This document shows positions 23,945 to 34,379 of a stretch of 64,000 nt of DNA, piece after piece. Position 1 is the first letter of the stretch, and each line of letters starts with the position of its first letter. The stretch is from Agapetus fuscipes. Lineage: Eukaryota > Arthropoda > Insecta > Trichoptera > Glossosomatidae. Under the pieces are notes generated by a model that saw only the letters and a program-made list of their open reading frames with translations, made no database searches and was not told the origin of the DNA. The stretch is from assembly GCA_951799405.1 (NCBI GenBank), contig OX637337.1:20086347-20150346 (forward strand), written 5' to 3'. The position numbers and the translations under genes were made by a program.

Positions 23945-24745
23945 GGGCAGCCACATCTAGGCGCGACCATCTATTGGTCAATGGGGTAGCACTCTCTATA
24001 GGAGGTAAGCTGATCCAGCCTTCTGATTCGATGAGACTTCTAGGAATCTTACTGGATCGGAACCTGACATTAGAAAGGCAAATATATGCCACAATAGCTT
24101 CCTCCTTTTTTTCACTGCGCCAAATAAAGGCGATTAGAAAGTGTCTTCCGTCAGATGCGGTTAAGACCCTGGTGAGTGCGTTTGTGATGTCTCGGATTGA
24201 TTATTGCTCAACGCTTAATAGTGGTCAGCCAAAGAAGCATTTCAACCGCTTTCAATCTGTGTTAAATTCAGCAGCAAGGCTCATATTCGGGAAAACCAAA
24301 TTCGCTCACATCACTCCGCTGTTAAAAAAACTACACTGGCTTCGTTTCCCGGAGAGGGTGGTCTACCGTGTTTGTCTGATGGTATATAAAGCCATCAATG
24401 GCTTGGCTCCACCTTATCTGACTGACATGATTTCGCCTGTTGAGATGGGTGTGAGGAGGCAGACACTCAGATCTGCAGGCGATGGTGCAATCAGTTTGGT
24501 TCAGCCGCACCGTCAGATCCGTACAAATTTTGGAGACCGTGCTTTCTGTGTTGCGGGTCCGGTGGAGTGGAACAGACTGCCACCCGGAATCTATGGGTAT
24601 ATTTCGCGGAGCTCTCAAGACGCACCTTTTCAAAAAGTCTTATCCGTGATCGGAGAGGGCCCTTGAGGTGTGACACACACAAAAACGGCGCTCTCTTATT
24701 ATGTGTAATTTAAAATAAATAAGCCTGATATATATATATATAGCA
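23945..24745 (+). mobile_element. CR1/L2-like LINE 3' fragment, copy 1
   Basis: The open frame 23974-24666 encodes VNGVALSIGGKLIQPSDSMR, then FVMSRIDYCSTL, LHWLRFPERVVYRVCLMVYK and GLAPPYLTDM. This is the region C-terminal of the polymerase palm in CR1-like LINEs. A short deletion near 24589 relative to copy 2 shifts the end, so the final KTHLF motif is out of frame. The 3' tail GAGGTGTGACACACACAAAAACGGCGCTC is followed by a TATA-rich end. The 5' border coincides with that of copy 2. Confidence 0.8.
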
Positions 24746-25392
24746 CATTTATCAGAAAAATCTTGGAAGATGAACAAGAGGTCGCCCAAGAACTTTGTAC
24801 TTCCAGCATTTAAAGTGGCTCATGGATATCTCATAATATTCGTAGCTCAAGAGGATGGCAACCAACAGAGACCTATTGTTTGCACCAGGCACTGTCTTTA
24901 GAAGATGATAAAAAATAAAGTAAAATAAATAAAAAGTTACGATAAGAAGTATTTATAATGAAAATTGTATAAATGTGTGCATAAGTTAGACAATGGCGGT
25001 TTTTTTTTTGTATTATCATGCATTAAATTTTATGTTTTATGCTGCTGCATGATGAATATTTTACCCGCAACCATCAAGTTTTAATGTTGTTCCCATTTTA
25101 AGTGCTTTTCAGAGGCTTTTGTTTGAGAAATGCAAGATTTTTCCGCATTGTACTCGGAGCAATTTCCCGAGCTCGGGAAAACAGGCTCGTAAAAGTCTAC
25201 ATCAACACGGCTGCAGTTTCTGAAGAACTGAACATACAATATTCATGCTATTTCATTTACATACAATACAAAACGTAGTGTAACGTTATTAGTTATTTTC
25301 CTGGGATGCATTTGGTTATAAAAAACGTGTATGAAAAGACTACAGGCACCATGTATTCTGGAAGAAGAAACTTTTGAAAACATCCTTAAGAA
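24746..25392. other. No gene recognised
   Basis: AT-rich with no repeat I can place. Confidence 0.5.
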
Positions 25393-25532
25393 TGACCCAA
25401 GCTAGACCATGTGGGGTCTGAATCGAGCTTCGGCCGTTGCACGGTCAACTAATATTACATACATTTTGTATGGCCTTTTCTTACTTTTCTACGGCCGAAG
25501 CACGGCTAGACCCGACCCGATATAACGTGAGA
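25393..25532. repeat. Short inverted-repeat element
   Basis: GGGTCTGAATCGAGCTTCGGC and GGCCGAAGCACGGCTAGACCC face each other around ACATACATTTTGTATGGC. No target duplication identified. Confidence 0.4.
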
Positions 25533-25667
25533 CATCCTTCATTCAGTTGAAATCTTCAAATGATGAGATAAGTAAAAGACAAAGGAGTCCTCACAAATGG
25601 CATAGACAAAATAAGTCGACTAGGCCTGTGAAATATTCTATTTTCTGACTATTCTGACGTAGGTGCA

Positions 25668-25912
25668 GTTTAAGCTGGTATGAAGCTGGCCACCGAAACT
25701 GTAAAAACTGGTTCAATTTTCCCATCTCACGCCTGTGTCAGGCACGTATTGTAAGAGTTGCAGGGTTTATGTTAATTTGAGGTTTAGGATTTTATTGTAT
25801 AAGTATACTCATGCAAAATGTATATGCGAGTTTACAAGTGCTTGTGAGCGTCAATTGAAAATGAATCTTAAATTAACCCATGTTTTTGAAACTTAGATTA
25901 TAGATTTAAGTA
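25668..25912 (+). repeat. LINE 3'-UTR repeat, diverged
   Basis: GGTATGAAGCTGGCCACCG to AACTTAGATTATAGA. Several CpG and point differences suggest an old copy. Confidence 0.75.
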
Positions 25913-26107
25913 AGAGAAAATCTCTTTTTCCGATGTGTTATTCTCATATGGTTATTCTACATGGAACGTAATAAACGAGTATAATATCGAACCAAACTAT
26001 ATAGGAAGCTCTAAAAACCCACAAATTATTTGTTGAAATAATAAAGTAGTGACCAGAGAGTGGGAACTTATAAAAAATTCAATCACCAGGTCTCAGGTGG
26101 ACGTAAG

Positions 26108-26282
26108 GCATTACAGTACCTCGAGTAGGTATAAAGCTCCATGCCTAAACTCAGCCGTAGCGTTTTACAAAAAATGTGTGGAAACTGGCATACTGAATAT
26201 AGGCGCTATTTTAGATTTCATAAGTTTTCGGTAAGACGCTATGGCTGTGTTTAAACGTATAGCTGTAAAATGTAGAGTGGAA
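26108..26282. repeat. Palindromic MITE (CTCAACCATAGCG family)
   Basis: CTAAACTCAGCCGTAGCGTTT and AAGACGCTATGGCTGTGTTTA around TAGGCGCTATTTTAG. Confidence 0.7.
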
Positions 26283-27364
26283 CAGATCCCTTGTTCAAGC
26301 ATGACACCTAGTAGAACCATGCTGTACGTTAGCATGCTATAAAAGCATTACTATGGGGTAAGTTGATAAGTAGTACTTCAGCTTTTTTTCAGAGGTTAAA
26401 TTGACACATTTTTAGGATCAGATTAATTTTGAGTGTAGCATCGATACTAGTGCGCAGGTCGGTTGAAAGCCTGCTTAAAATGCTGTTTTCGCCGAATCGG
26501 TCTGGAAATTTAAATAAAAGTATCCAGGTGTAATAAAGAAAGAGAAAGATATTGAATTTGCGTTAAAAAAAATAGAAACTACTTATAATCTCAGTTTATT
26601 TTTCTACCGTTTTGAAAGAAAATAAAGATTGCCAACTTGCCGCTTTATTCAATTTAATTAATGGCTAGAGCAAGAGTTTTGTCCACATTGGTTTTTCTGA
26701 TTTTGTGAGATTTTATCAGTGTGTCGAAACTTACTGGAAAAATAAATTCTTCATTCCGTAAAGAAGAATGAGCGTTTATTTTCAAAATCTTCTTTATTTC
26801 CCTACAGGACCAAGTAGTTACCACTATCAGAACCATACCTACCTCAAATAGGGTTTCAAGTCTCACCTTTCTTTTGACACAAAAAGTGTGATATCTTCTT
26901 AGATTCTTTACTTTTAAAGTTGCAGAAAAGATTTATTTATTTTTAAAAAAACTAAAATAAACACAGTATCGCTTGATATTCCAATGTCATTTTTTAACTG
27001 AAAAAATGGGTATTACAAACGCAAAATAACTTTTGACACCCAGCCGAATCCTTCCTCCGCATCTAGTAGAACAAACACACTATCATGCCACTATGCATAG
27101 TATGTGTTGATAGTAGATTCGAGAACATTGCTGCAAAGCTTCGCCGGGTAAAGTTTGGGTAGTTTTTCACCGCAGGGGATGAGGGGATGGGGCAAAGTGA
27201 TTTTAGAAACCTTTGGACGCCATGAGAGAGGCGAATTTTGTGATTTAGTATTTTTGTATGTTTTCCTTTTAAATATAAGATGTGTCAGTGAGCTGTGTCA
27301 ATTTCTAAGCTTTCAATATAAAGAAAAATATTAGAAAAGTAACTTTTACTAATTTCTGAACTAG
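26283..27364. other. No gene recognised
   Basis: The minus frame at 26654-26866 has no family motif. Confidence 0.5.
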
Positions 27365-27585
27365 TGTAAATTAATTCACTTCGTCAATGTCATCCCTATT
27401 TCAAGGAAAGGCAGCAAGAGTTGCGGGGCTTATTATATTCATTTGAGATTTGTTTCTTTATTTAGTTTGTAAATAGGGTACACATGCGAAATATTTAAGT
27501 GTGAATTCACATGTGTCTGCATGTGAAGATGCATTAAATATCAGTCTTTAATGTTAGGATATATTTGCAACTTAGATTATAGAAG
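27365..27585 (+). repeat. LINE 3'-UTR repeat, 5'-truncated
   Basis: It begins within TTCACTTCGTCAATGTCATCC and ends TTTGCAACTTAGATTATAG. Confidence 0.75.
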
Positions 27586-28539
27586 TTATGGAAGTGCTGT
27601 ACTAAGTCAATAGGTATTAAACGTGAAAAAATTTCGATCTCCTTTACGAAATTTAATGAACATCACTATAATCACAGGAAGAGCTTTCTATACATTGAAC
27701 GACTTTTTCCAGCATCAAAATCATATTTCCTTTCATGGTCCATATACTTTCTATCGATTCTTCGGCGGCTTCAATGTTCGTTGAAAAATATTATTTCTAC
27801 AGGTGTTTTTACGGTAGGTACATGACAAAAATAACATTCCGTTAAAGATTTCATTCAATGAAACTTGCTAGCAGATACATACAAAGGCATGAAAGGGGCA
27901 CGTAGCCAAAGTGTGTGAGACAAAGAAAAACGAAGGCGGCCTTTGAGAGATTCCGATGAATCATTTGTTTTTACAAAAAAACATATTTTCTTCTTTCTTA
28001 TGGACTGTATTCCAACGCACATGCTTACAAATTTTACACTCGTTCTTCCAGTGTCACTAGTATTGAAGATCGACGATCGACGATCACGTTGATTTTAACA
28101 TTTTTTAGGGAATTTTAGAAATTCTTAGAGCAAGAACTTATCTATAAGTGGTTGGATGTACAACTTATCAAAATATTGTTAGAGCTAGAGCTTATAATAC
28201 GTACCTAATGGTTTAGTATATAAGATATTCAAAATGTTGTGAAGACTTGGTGTGTAAGAGCATATTAGATATTATACAGAAGTTAACACTCTACTTAGGA
28301 GGTTACCCGACGAAGTATTTAGTAATTAATATATGAGGGAAACATTATTGTATACATTTCAGACAAGATTGCTTTTAGCTACTGAAATTCTCTCTGGCAA
28401 TGTTTACTCGGAGTCAGGCAACAACTAAATTCTTTGTTTGGGTATGACTCTAAATTCCGTTGAGGAAAAATCATTTAAGCTTTGTCATTTTTACAGCAGA
28501 AATAAGCAAGAAAGTTAATTATTTAGATGGCATTGTATG

Positions 28540-29400
28540 TACGGTTGAAATGGCTTACCTGAGAGCAATGGCTGGAAAGACACTGAATAATAGAGTACGT
28601 AATGACACAATCTTAAAATTTTTTTCTCGGGTTGTGTAGCCATGTTCTATCGGAAGTTTGTTACACTTTTTTGTTACACTTTTTTCCGGACGTTTCGCCC
28701 ATTATCTGCGATGGGCCTCCTCAGCGTATTTTTTCTTCAGGCGTTCTGATTTTCTTAGCACGGAACTGTCAACGGCCTGTGGGTTGGTTATTGTTGTCCC
28801 AACAATAACCAACCCACAGGCCGTTGACAGTTCCGTGCTAAGAAAATCAGAACGCCTGAAGAAAAAATACGCTGAGGAGGCCCATCGCAGATAATGGGCG
28901 AAACGTCCGGAAAAAAGTGTAACAAAAAAGTGTAACAAACTTCCGATAGAACATGGCTACACAACCCGAGAAAAATTTTAAGATTGTGTCAAGTGCCGGC
29001 CGTGAAAGCCTTAATGTACAAGAGTACGTAATGATTGGGTGATGAACGAGTGTGGTATAAAAGAGAATATGAGAATGCAAGTACAAAAAAGTACGATGAG
29101 ATGGTTCGGACATCTCGAAAGAATGGATGATGAACGACTAACGAAGAAAGTGTACAAAGGAAATGTCAGAGGAAAGCGCGGAAGGGGAAGGCCGAGGAAA
29201 GAATGGTTAGACCAAATAGGTGAGATTGCGAAAGAATGGAACCTGCAGAGTGAGAATAAGAGAAGAGTATGTATGAAAAAGGTGATGAATATTGAGGAAA
29301 TGAAAGTGGTTTGTAAGGACAGAAAAAAGTGCAGGCGCATCTGCGGAGGTACCGGCCACCCCTAGTGGAACGGCGGCAGGATACAGAGACAGAGACATTG
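28540..29400 (+). mobile_element. LINE reverse-transcriptase C-terminal remnant, interrupted
   Basis: The 5' part at 28540-28605 reads TVEMAYLRAMAGKTLNNRVRND. It continues after the foldback insertion at 29035: DWVMNECGIKENMR, MRWFGHLERMDDERLTKKVY, GKRGRGRPRKEWLDQI and MKVVCKDRKK. This is the C-terminal region of a LINE polymerase of the same family as the copies at 13167 and 16342. It is not followed by the usual 3' tail. After 29400 nothing further is recognised up to 29920. Confidence 0.75.
28592..29034 (+). mobile_element. Penelope-like perfect foldback inserted in a LINE fragment
   Basis: The 14-bp duplication AGAGTACGTAATGA lies at 28592-28605 and 29021-29034. The unit at 28606-28988 is an almost perfect palindrome centred at 28797 with virtually no spacer (arms about 190 bp). 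A 32-bp extension follows at 28989-29020 with GCCGGCCGTGAAAGCCT, the same core as in the unit at 596. Both strands therefore encode the same spurious 78-residue peptide. The arm holds CTGAGGA (28872), a GCCCAT/ATGGGC stem and GAAAC (28900), a hammerhead-like core. Confidence 0.75.
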
Positions 29401-29919
29401 TGATGTCACACGACCTGGTTGCTAGGGAAAGGGGAAACAATAATATTTTTAAACTGTTGCTACCACAGATCACGGAACATAAAGTTGCTACAGTCCGAAG
29501 ACCCAAACAACTACGAGTTCTGAATTGAAATTGATATCTACCAGTGATCTGTGATATCTACTCAGCTATTTAGAAAATCCCTTCCGACTACATTATGTAT
29601 GTAGGTACCTATACAAATAATAAAATGAGGGTGTACTTAGATAATCTTATCATGCTTTTTGCTTAACATTATTTTCCACTTTGCAAAAAGGAATCAGAAA
29701 GATGTTGACATTTTCCGGTATTTTTACTATGATACATATATTATGTCTTCCGTTTGAAACGAGAAGAGATTGAAAAACCCCCGACGATTTTCGTGCATCA
29801 GTCATAAAACACTCCAAATTGAAGACATAAATCTTTTTTTCTGCATTACAAAAAACCGCTTATAAATCTTCCGTCTGCAGTTTGCATTTTATAGATATAG
29901 CGTAGCTTTACTGTAGACC

Positions 29920-30072
29920 TCATACATAAGTAGCATCAGAACAGTATAGCGTTTTCAAAAAAAAAGTATTGGAAACAAAAACGCTGACTGAAATCGCTGT
30001 TTTAGATTTCTTATATATTTTTTGGTGAACGCTGTGTTTGGGTTAAAAAATTGAGTTTAATATTTTGAGTAT
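29920..30072. repeat. Palindromic MITE (CTCAACCATAGCG family)
   Basis: ATAGCGTTTTCAAAAAAAAAG at left and TGGTGAACGCTGTGTTTGGG at right, with CTGAAATCGCTGTTTTAG at the centre. Confidence 0.6.
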
Positions 30073-30320
30073 ATTCTAATCTAATCAATTCTAAGTTGCA
30101 AAGATATTACATTACTATATGCATTCTTACAAGCAGACACGAACCAGTTTGCGCTTGCACATGCCGCATGTGAACCAACAACATAAAAACCAAATCTCAA
30201 ATGGACATACACCCTGCAACTTTTGCAGTCCTTTCCTGAAACAGGGGTGATATTGGCAAAGTGAACCATTTTTACAGCATGGGTAGTCAGCCGCATACCA
30301 ACCTATAAGTCAAGGAACAT
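30072..30320 (-). repeat. LINE 3'-UTR repeat
   Basis: TATTCTAATCTAATCAATTCTA at the 3' end, CCGCATACCAACCTATAAGTC at the 5' side. It directly follows a palindromic MITE. Confidence 0.85.
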
Positions 30321-30607
30321 ACACGACATATTTTTTTTTTTAATCAATAAATAATAACACGTCTAGATGATGACGTGTATTATATGTAAAAATAAACGCT
30401 TAGATTTCTAGAATGAACAAAGCCTCAACAGAATTCTCTCCTTCATTTATTTGTTTGCCTCTTTTTACATACATAATTCTTTTACAATCACTATATATTA
30501 AACACCATCCTTTAAAAAATTCACCTATCTGTAGAAATACAAGCATTTTGCGGTCTACGGAAAAAAAAGTTGAGTAAGTGTAGCTGTTTTAATATGACGT
30601 AATCTCG

Positions 30608-30782
30608 TATAGAAACCAGTACACAAGGTACAAAACATCACGTCTAAACTCAACCGTAGCGTTCTACCAAACACGGAGAAAGCTAAAGGGCTCACCCAGG
30701 GGTCTGTTTTAGGTACCATGCCTTTTCAGTGGAACGCCGAGGTTGGATTTTAGTGTAATGTTTTATAACTTGGGTTACAGAA
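30608..30782. repeat. Palindromic MITE (CTCAACCATAGCG family)
   Basis: GTACAAAACATCACGTCTAAA, CTCAACCGTAGCGTTCTACC, and on the right TAGTGTAATGTTTTATAACTT. Confidence 0.7.
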
Positions 30783-31111
30783 CGGGCGGATGCCATTCAT
30801 CATCCCCAACCCCTCAAATTTACATTTCCACCCGCAAAAAGCTGCGAGAGTTTTTCTGCGAGAGGTCTTTAGCCACTGTGTACACAATCTTGTCGATTTG
30901 TTTCCGCAGCATCCCGCCCGTTAGAGCCTTCGCATTTGCCCGAAACGCGCAAAACTTTTGATAGAAAAAAGCTCCGCCGGCGAATCGATCAATAAAATGT
31001 AATTTGTTTGTGAATCTTTTTTCTACAACTCTGCGAATTTTTTATATTTTAGATTTTGTAGGGATAATACTGAGTTTTTAATCGTGTTGGTATCTCTTTT
31101 TTCTTATGTTT

Positions 31112-31362
31112 CTTGGCTTATAGATTGGTATGAGGCTGACCACCCATTCTGTGGAAATTGGTTTACTTTGCCAATGTCACCCCTAATTAAGGGAAAGTCG
31201 AAAAGTTGCAGGGTGTATGTTAATTTGAGGTATGTGTAGCATTATGTAAGTAGTTACACGCACAGCGTGTTTAATCGCGAACTTATTCGTGTTTGCTTCA
31301 GGACATGCATTGATTATGAATCTAAAATGCAATAACAACTCATCTTATAGATTATATAGTTT
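31112..31362 (+). repeat. LINE 3'-UTR repeat
   Basis: CTTGGCTTATAGATTGGTATG start; ends CATCTTATAGATTATATAG. Moderately diverged. Confidence 0.8.
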
Positions 31363-32654
31363 ATTTTGTTTTGAGTCCAACTTATCTATTGAATAACGTC
31401 GTGAGAGTTATTGCCAAAATCATCCACCTTGCATTCATTTTACGATCGGTTGATTCCTTGTTTTTCCTCAAATCTAATTACTAATTTCTCCGTCAGAGAT
31501 TTACAATTTTGATTGAAGTCGTTTTTTTGCAGCCGTCGAGAAGACATCTCATTCTTTTTCATCCCAGAGCCAGAGTCAAACTAGAAAACGATTGTCTCAA
31601 CTTGAATAATGCCTTTACAATTTATGTCAGGTCTTACATTCAAATTTGCAAATCCCATTTTCATTTCAAATTCAAACAAAACCTTTTTATGTAGATGTCT
31701 TGTAACTTGGGTATTTTGTAACTTTTTTGCCATGCAAAGCGCTTTTTGCAATTTCATATTCAAATGGTGTTAGTGAATGCTGAAAATAAAGTTGATTTAG
31801 TTATTTGGGCTCCGTTTGAACTCAGTAATACCTACATACATAGAAATTGCTTGATGTGACATCAGATTATTATTTTACGTATTTTTTGCGGATAAATCAT
31901 CAGTTAGTTAACTGTTAATCAATTGATATTGGTGATGTTTTTAAATTCCTGGTTTCGTAACAATTTTCACTTAAAAATTTAAGAAAATGGGCTCATCACA
32001 ATTTAAAATTTAGAGATTATTTTCTCGGCGGGCAAACGTCACACTTGTACGGGACTACGGTGCTAAGTAACCAACAACAAAATATTTGTTTGACTTCTCC
32101 CTTGCAATCCGTCACAATTTTTTTGTCCATGAAATTGGTTCCGAGTTCATTCTTCTACAAATGATGTCGTTCATTGATAATAATTGATTTCGAGGAAAAT
32201 AATGAAAAATCCTCTTATGGTATGTGTGATTTTCTTTACGACGGTGTGTGATTTTATCAATTTTACTTACAATTCTAGTCGAATTTCCCCAAAAAAACAA
32301 ATATAGCACTAAACACTTACAAAAATAATTTAACTTAAAAAAGTGTTTCAGTAGCAGAAAGATACATATAACATTAGTGACATAATACAGAAACAGTAGA
32401 TACGTCGAACGTAGATACCGAGTTCAATAATTCCTTAGCTGTAAAAGTAAACACAGTTTCAAATGTATGAGATAGCGGGTGCCATGTGCGCGCCAAGACG
32501 TGAGCTTCAGCCAGGCGTGCTTTGTTTTTCTTAGAAGACGCCCCGCCCCGCCCGGACTTATTATGGAATTGAGATTTATCTGTCTGAGGAACACCATAAG
32601 CTAAAAATATAATGCGTCCATCAAAGCCGAGATATCTGTGCTTACACAAAACTT
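31363..32654. other. No gene recognised
   Basis: A moderately GC-rich patch at 32460-32580 has no recognisable coding potential. Part of 32055-32130 belongs to the GCAACGCGG repeat family. Confidence 0.5.
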
Positions 32655-32795
32655 TACGGTGAAACTTCAACATGAAGTTGTACCAAAAAATGTGTGAAAA
32701 CTAAAACAGCGCCTTTAGTGAGCTTTTTAATTTCCATCCATTTTTTGGTTGAGATTAAACGTAATGGTTTATACTTAGGGTACTGGGCTTGTATA
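32655..32795. repeat. Palindromic MITE (CTCAACCATAGCG family)
   Basis: CTAAAACAGCGCCTTTAGTGA centre, TTAAACGTAATGGTTTATACT and TAGGGTACTGGG right end. Confidence 0.65.
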
Positions 32796-33510
32796 AAACG
32801 ACATGACCACATGCATGCCTGGCTGAAATATTTTTAGTCTCTTTTACACGTTTATTATTTCGTGGTTCCATTCCACTGGAATTTTGTGGATATTTGTTCA
32901 TGTTTAGGTACTAAAACTGGTAGCTTGGCAAATTGATGATAGTAGGAATTTTTTGAAACCAATTTTATGACCACGTGGATACAAATGATTTTCGATTACA
33001 TTTTTTGTTCTATCCTGAAAAAAACCTAATAGCTAAATATATACTTAGATTACTATTTTGTTACACAAGGAAAAATATTTGAGCATAAACCTGAGAACAA
33101 ACTATAGGTAGTAAATGTACTAATGCAATTTCAGTAGTAAGATGTATTTCGAATTGAGACCTTCATACCTTTATTAGACCTTAGTTTCCTAATAAAAACA
33201 TGGAGCATATGAACTGTCCGCATTCTGCTGCTTGGATTCTATTCAAAAACCTGTTTCAGAAGGAACCTGGAAAGATATAAAATCAAATATTTTACGTAGA
33301 GTAGAAATTATTCAATTTTCAAATACTTTCTTCTCTTATTTTTTTAGACTTTACTTGTAACACGTGAACTGAATAATCATCTATGTATGTTGATTTTATG
33401 ATGTTAACTTACTTCTTATCTTACTAAAACCATCTATATTATAATTATGTATGTATTGTTTTTTTTAAACTATTTCCTAATGAATTGATATTTTTCATGC
33501 TTACCTCCAG

Positions 33511-33522
33511 GAACACTGAAAT
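33511..33522 (+). CDS. CadN: Possible 12-nt CadN micro-exon
   Basis: Twelve bases lie between a good acceptor (TTACCTCCAG) and a consensus donor (GTAAGTAT), 555 bp before the first clear CadN exon. Length divisible by three preserves phase 1. Joined to 34078 it reads ..TLKYTDNQRV without a stop. This is inference from splice signals and phase only. The preceding exon is not in the window, and chance occurrence is quite possible. Confidence 0.3.
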
Positions 33523-33777
33523 GTAAGTATTTTCTTATATGTTATTTTCCATTTTATTTTCATTCATTACTTCAATACAATTTATACCGTCACCTACTAA
33601 AATGAAGATTAGCAATGTGCAACTTAGTTGAAAACAATTGAAGTCTTGTGACATTCCATCACATTCCAGGGGTTAACACTTTCAATTATACATCAAATAA
33701 TTTTCTGTTAATAAATGTATTGAAAAACAGTCTTCCTATCCCCTAGAGCTGACTTGCTTATCAGCCACTACACACTA

Positions 33778-33890
33778 GACGCTTCTGCCAGGTCGGAAGT
33801 CGGTATTGTTTGGAGATGTATAAAAGCTTTCACAGTTTGTCTGGTAATCCATAGACAATTCGTGCAGAATGCGTTGTGTATGAAATATTT
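33778..33890 (+). repeat. Low-copy repeat shared with 41782-41885
   Basis: GGTCGGAAGTCGGTATTGTTT, TATAAAAGCTTTCACAGTTTG, GTAATCCATAGACAAT, GAATGCGTTGTGT. The other copy is in the CadN intron after the alternative exons. Nature unknown. Confidence 0.6.
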
Positions 33891-34077
33891 CTATGAATAC
33901 TCACCAGTTTACCTGAAAATACAACTTTTTAAACTTTATCAAAATCATAAATCTAAAAAAGAAATAACATTTTATTTAGATCTATGGTCAAAACGTTCAT
34001 TGAATAATCTAGCATAAGAAAACCTAGCAAATTGACAATAAATACTTTATCTTAACAATATAATTGTTTACTTACAG

Positions 34078-34379
34078 ATACGGACAACCAGCGCGTCATA
34101 ATCCACGTGAAAGATATCAACGATGAACCTCCGTACTTCATCAACCGCCCGCTGCCCATGCAAGCTGTGGTACAGCTGAACGCACCTCCCAACACTCCAG
34201 TCTTCACTCTGCAAGCCCGTGATCCTGACACGGACCACAACATCCACTATTTCATCGTCAGGGACCGCACTGGTGGAAGGTTTGAAGTGGATGAACGATC
34301 CGGTGTGGTCAGAACGAGGGGAACGGATCTGTTCCAGCTCGATATGGAGTATGTGCTGTATGTCAAGGCAGAGGACCAG
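34078..34379 (+). CDS. CadN: CadN exon: end of one EC repeat and most of the next
   Basis: The acceptor TTACAG and donor CAG|GTAAGA frame 302 nt. The exon enters in phase 1 (its first two bases, AT, finish a codon) and leaves in phase 0. It reads TDNQRVIIHV, then the linker DINDEPPYF, then a new EC repeat with the DPDTDHN calcium motif and LDMEY near its end. An ATG or GTG inside is not a translation start. High GC and codon regularity contrast with the AT-rich introns. Confidence 0.94.

Noticed and set aside
28658..28938. Identical 78-codon ORFs on both strands
   Set aside because: A direct consequence of the perfect palindrome, not two genes.
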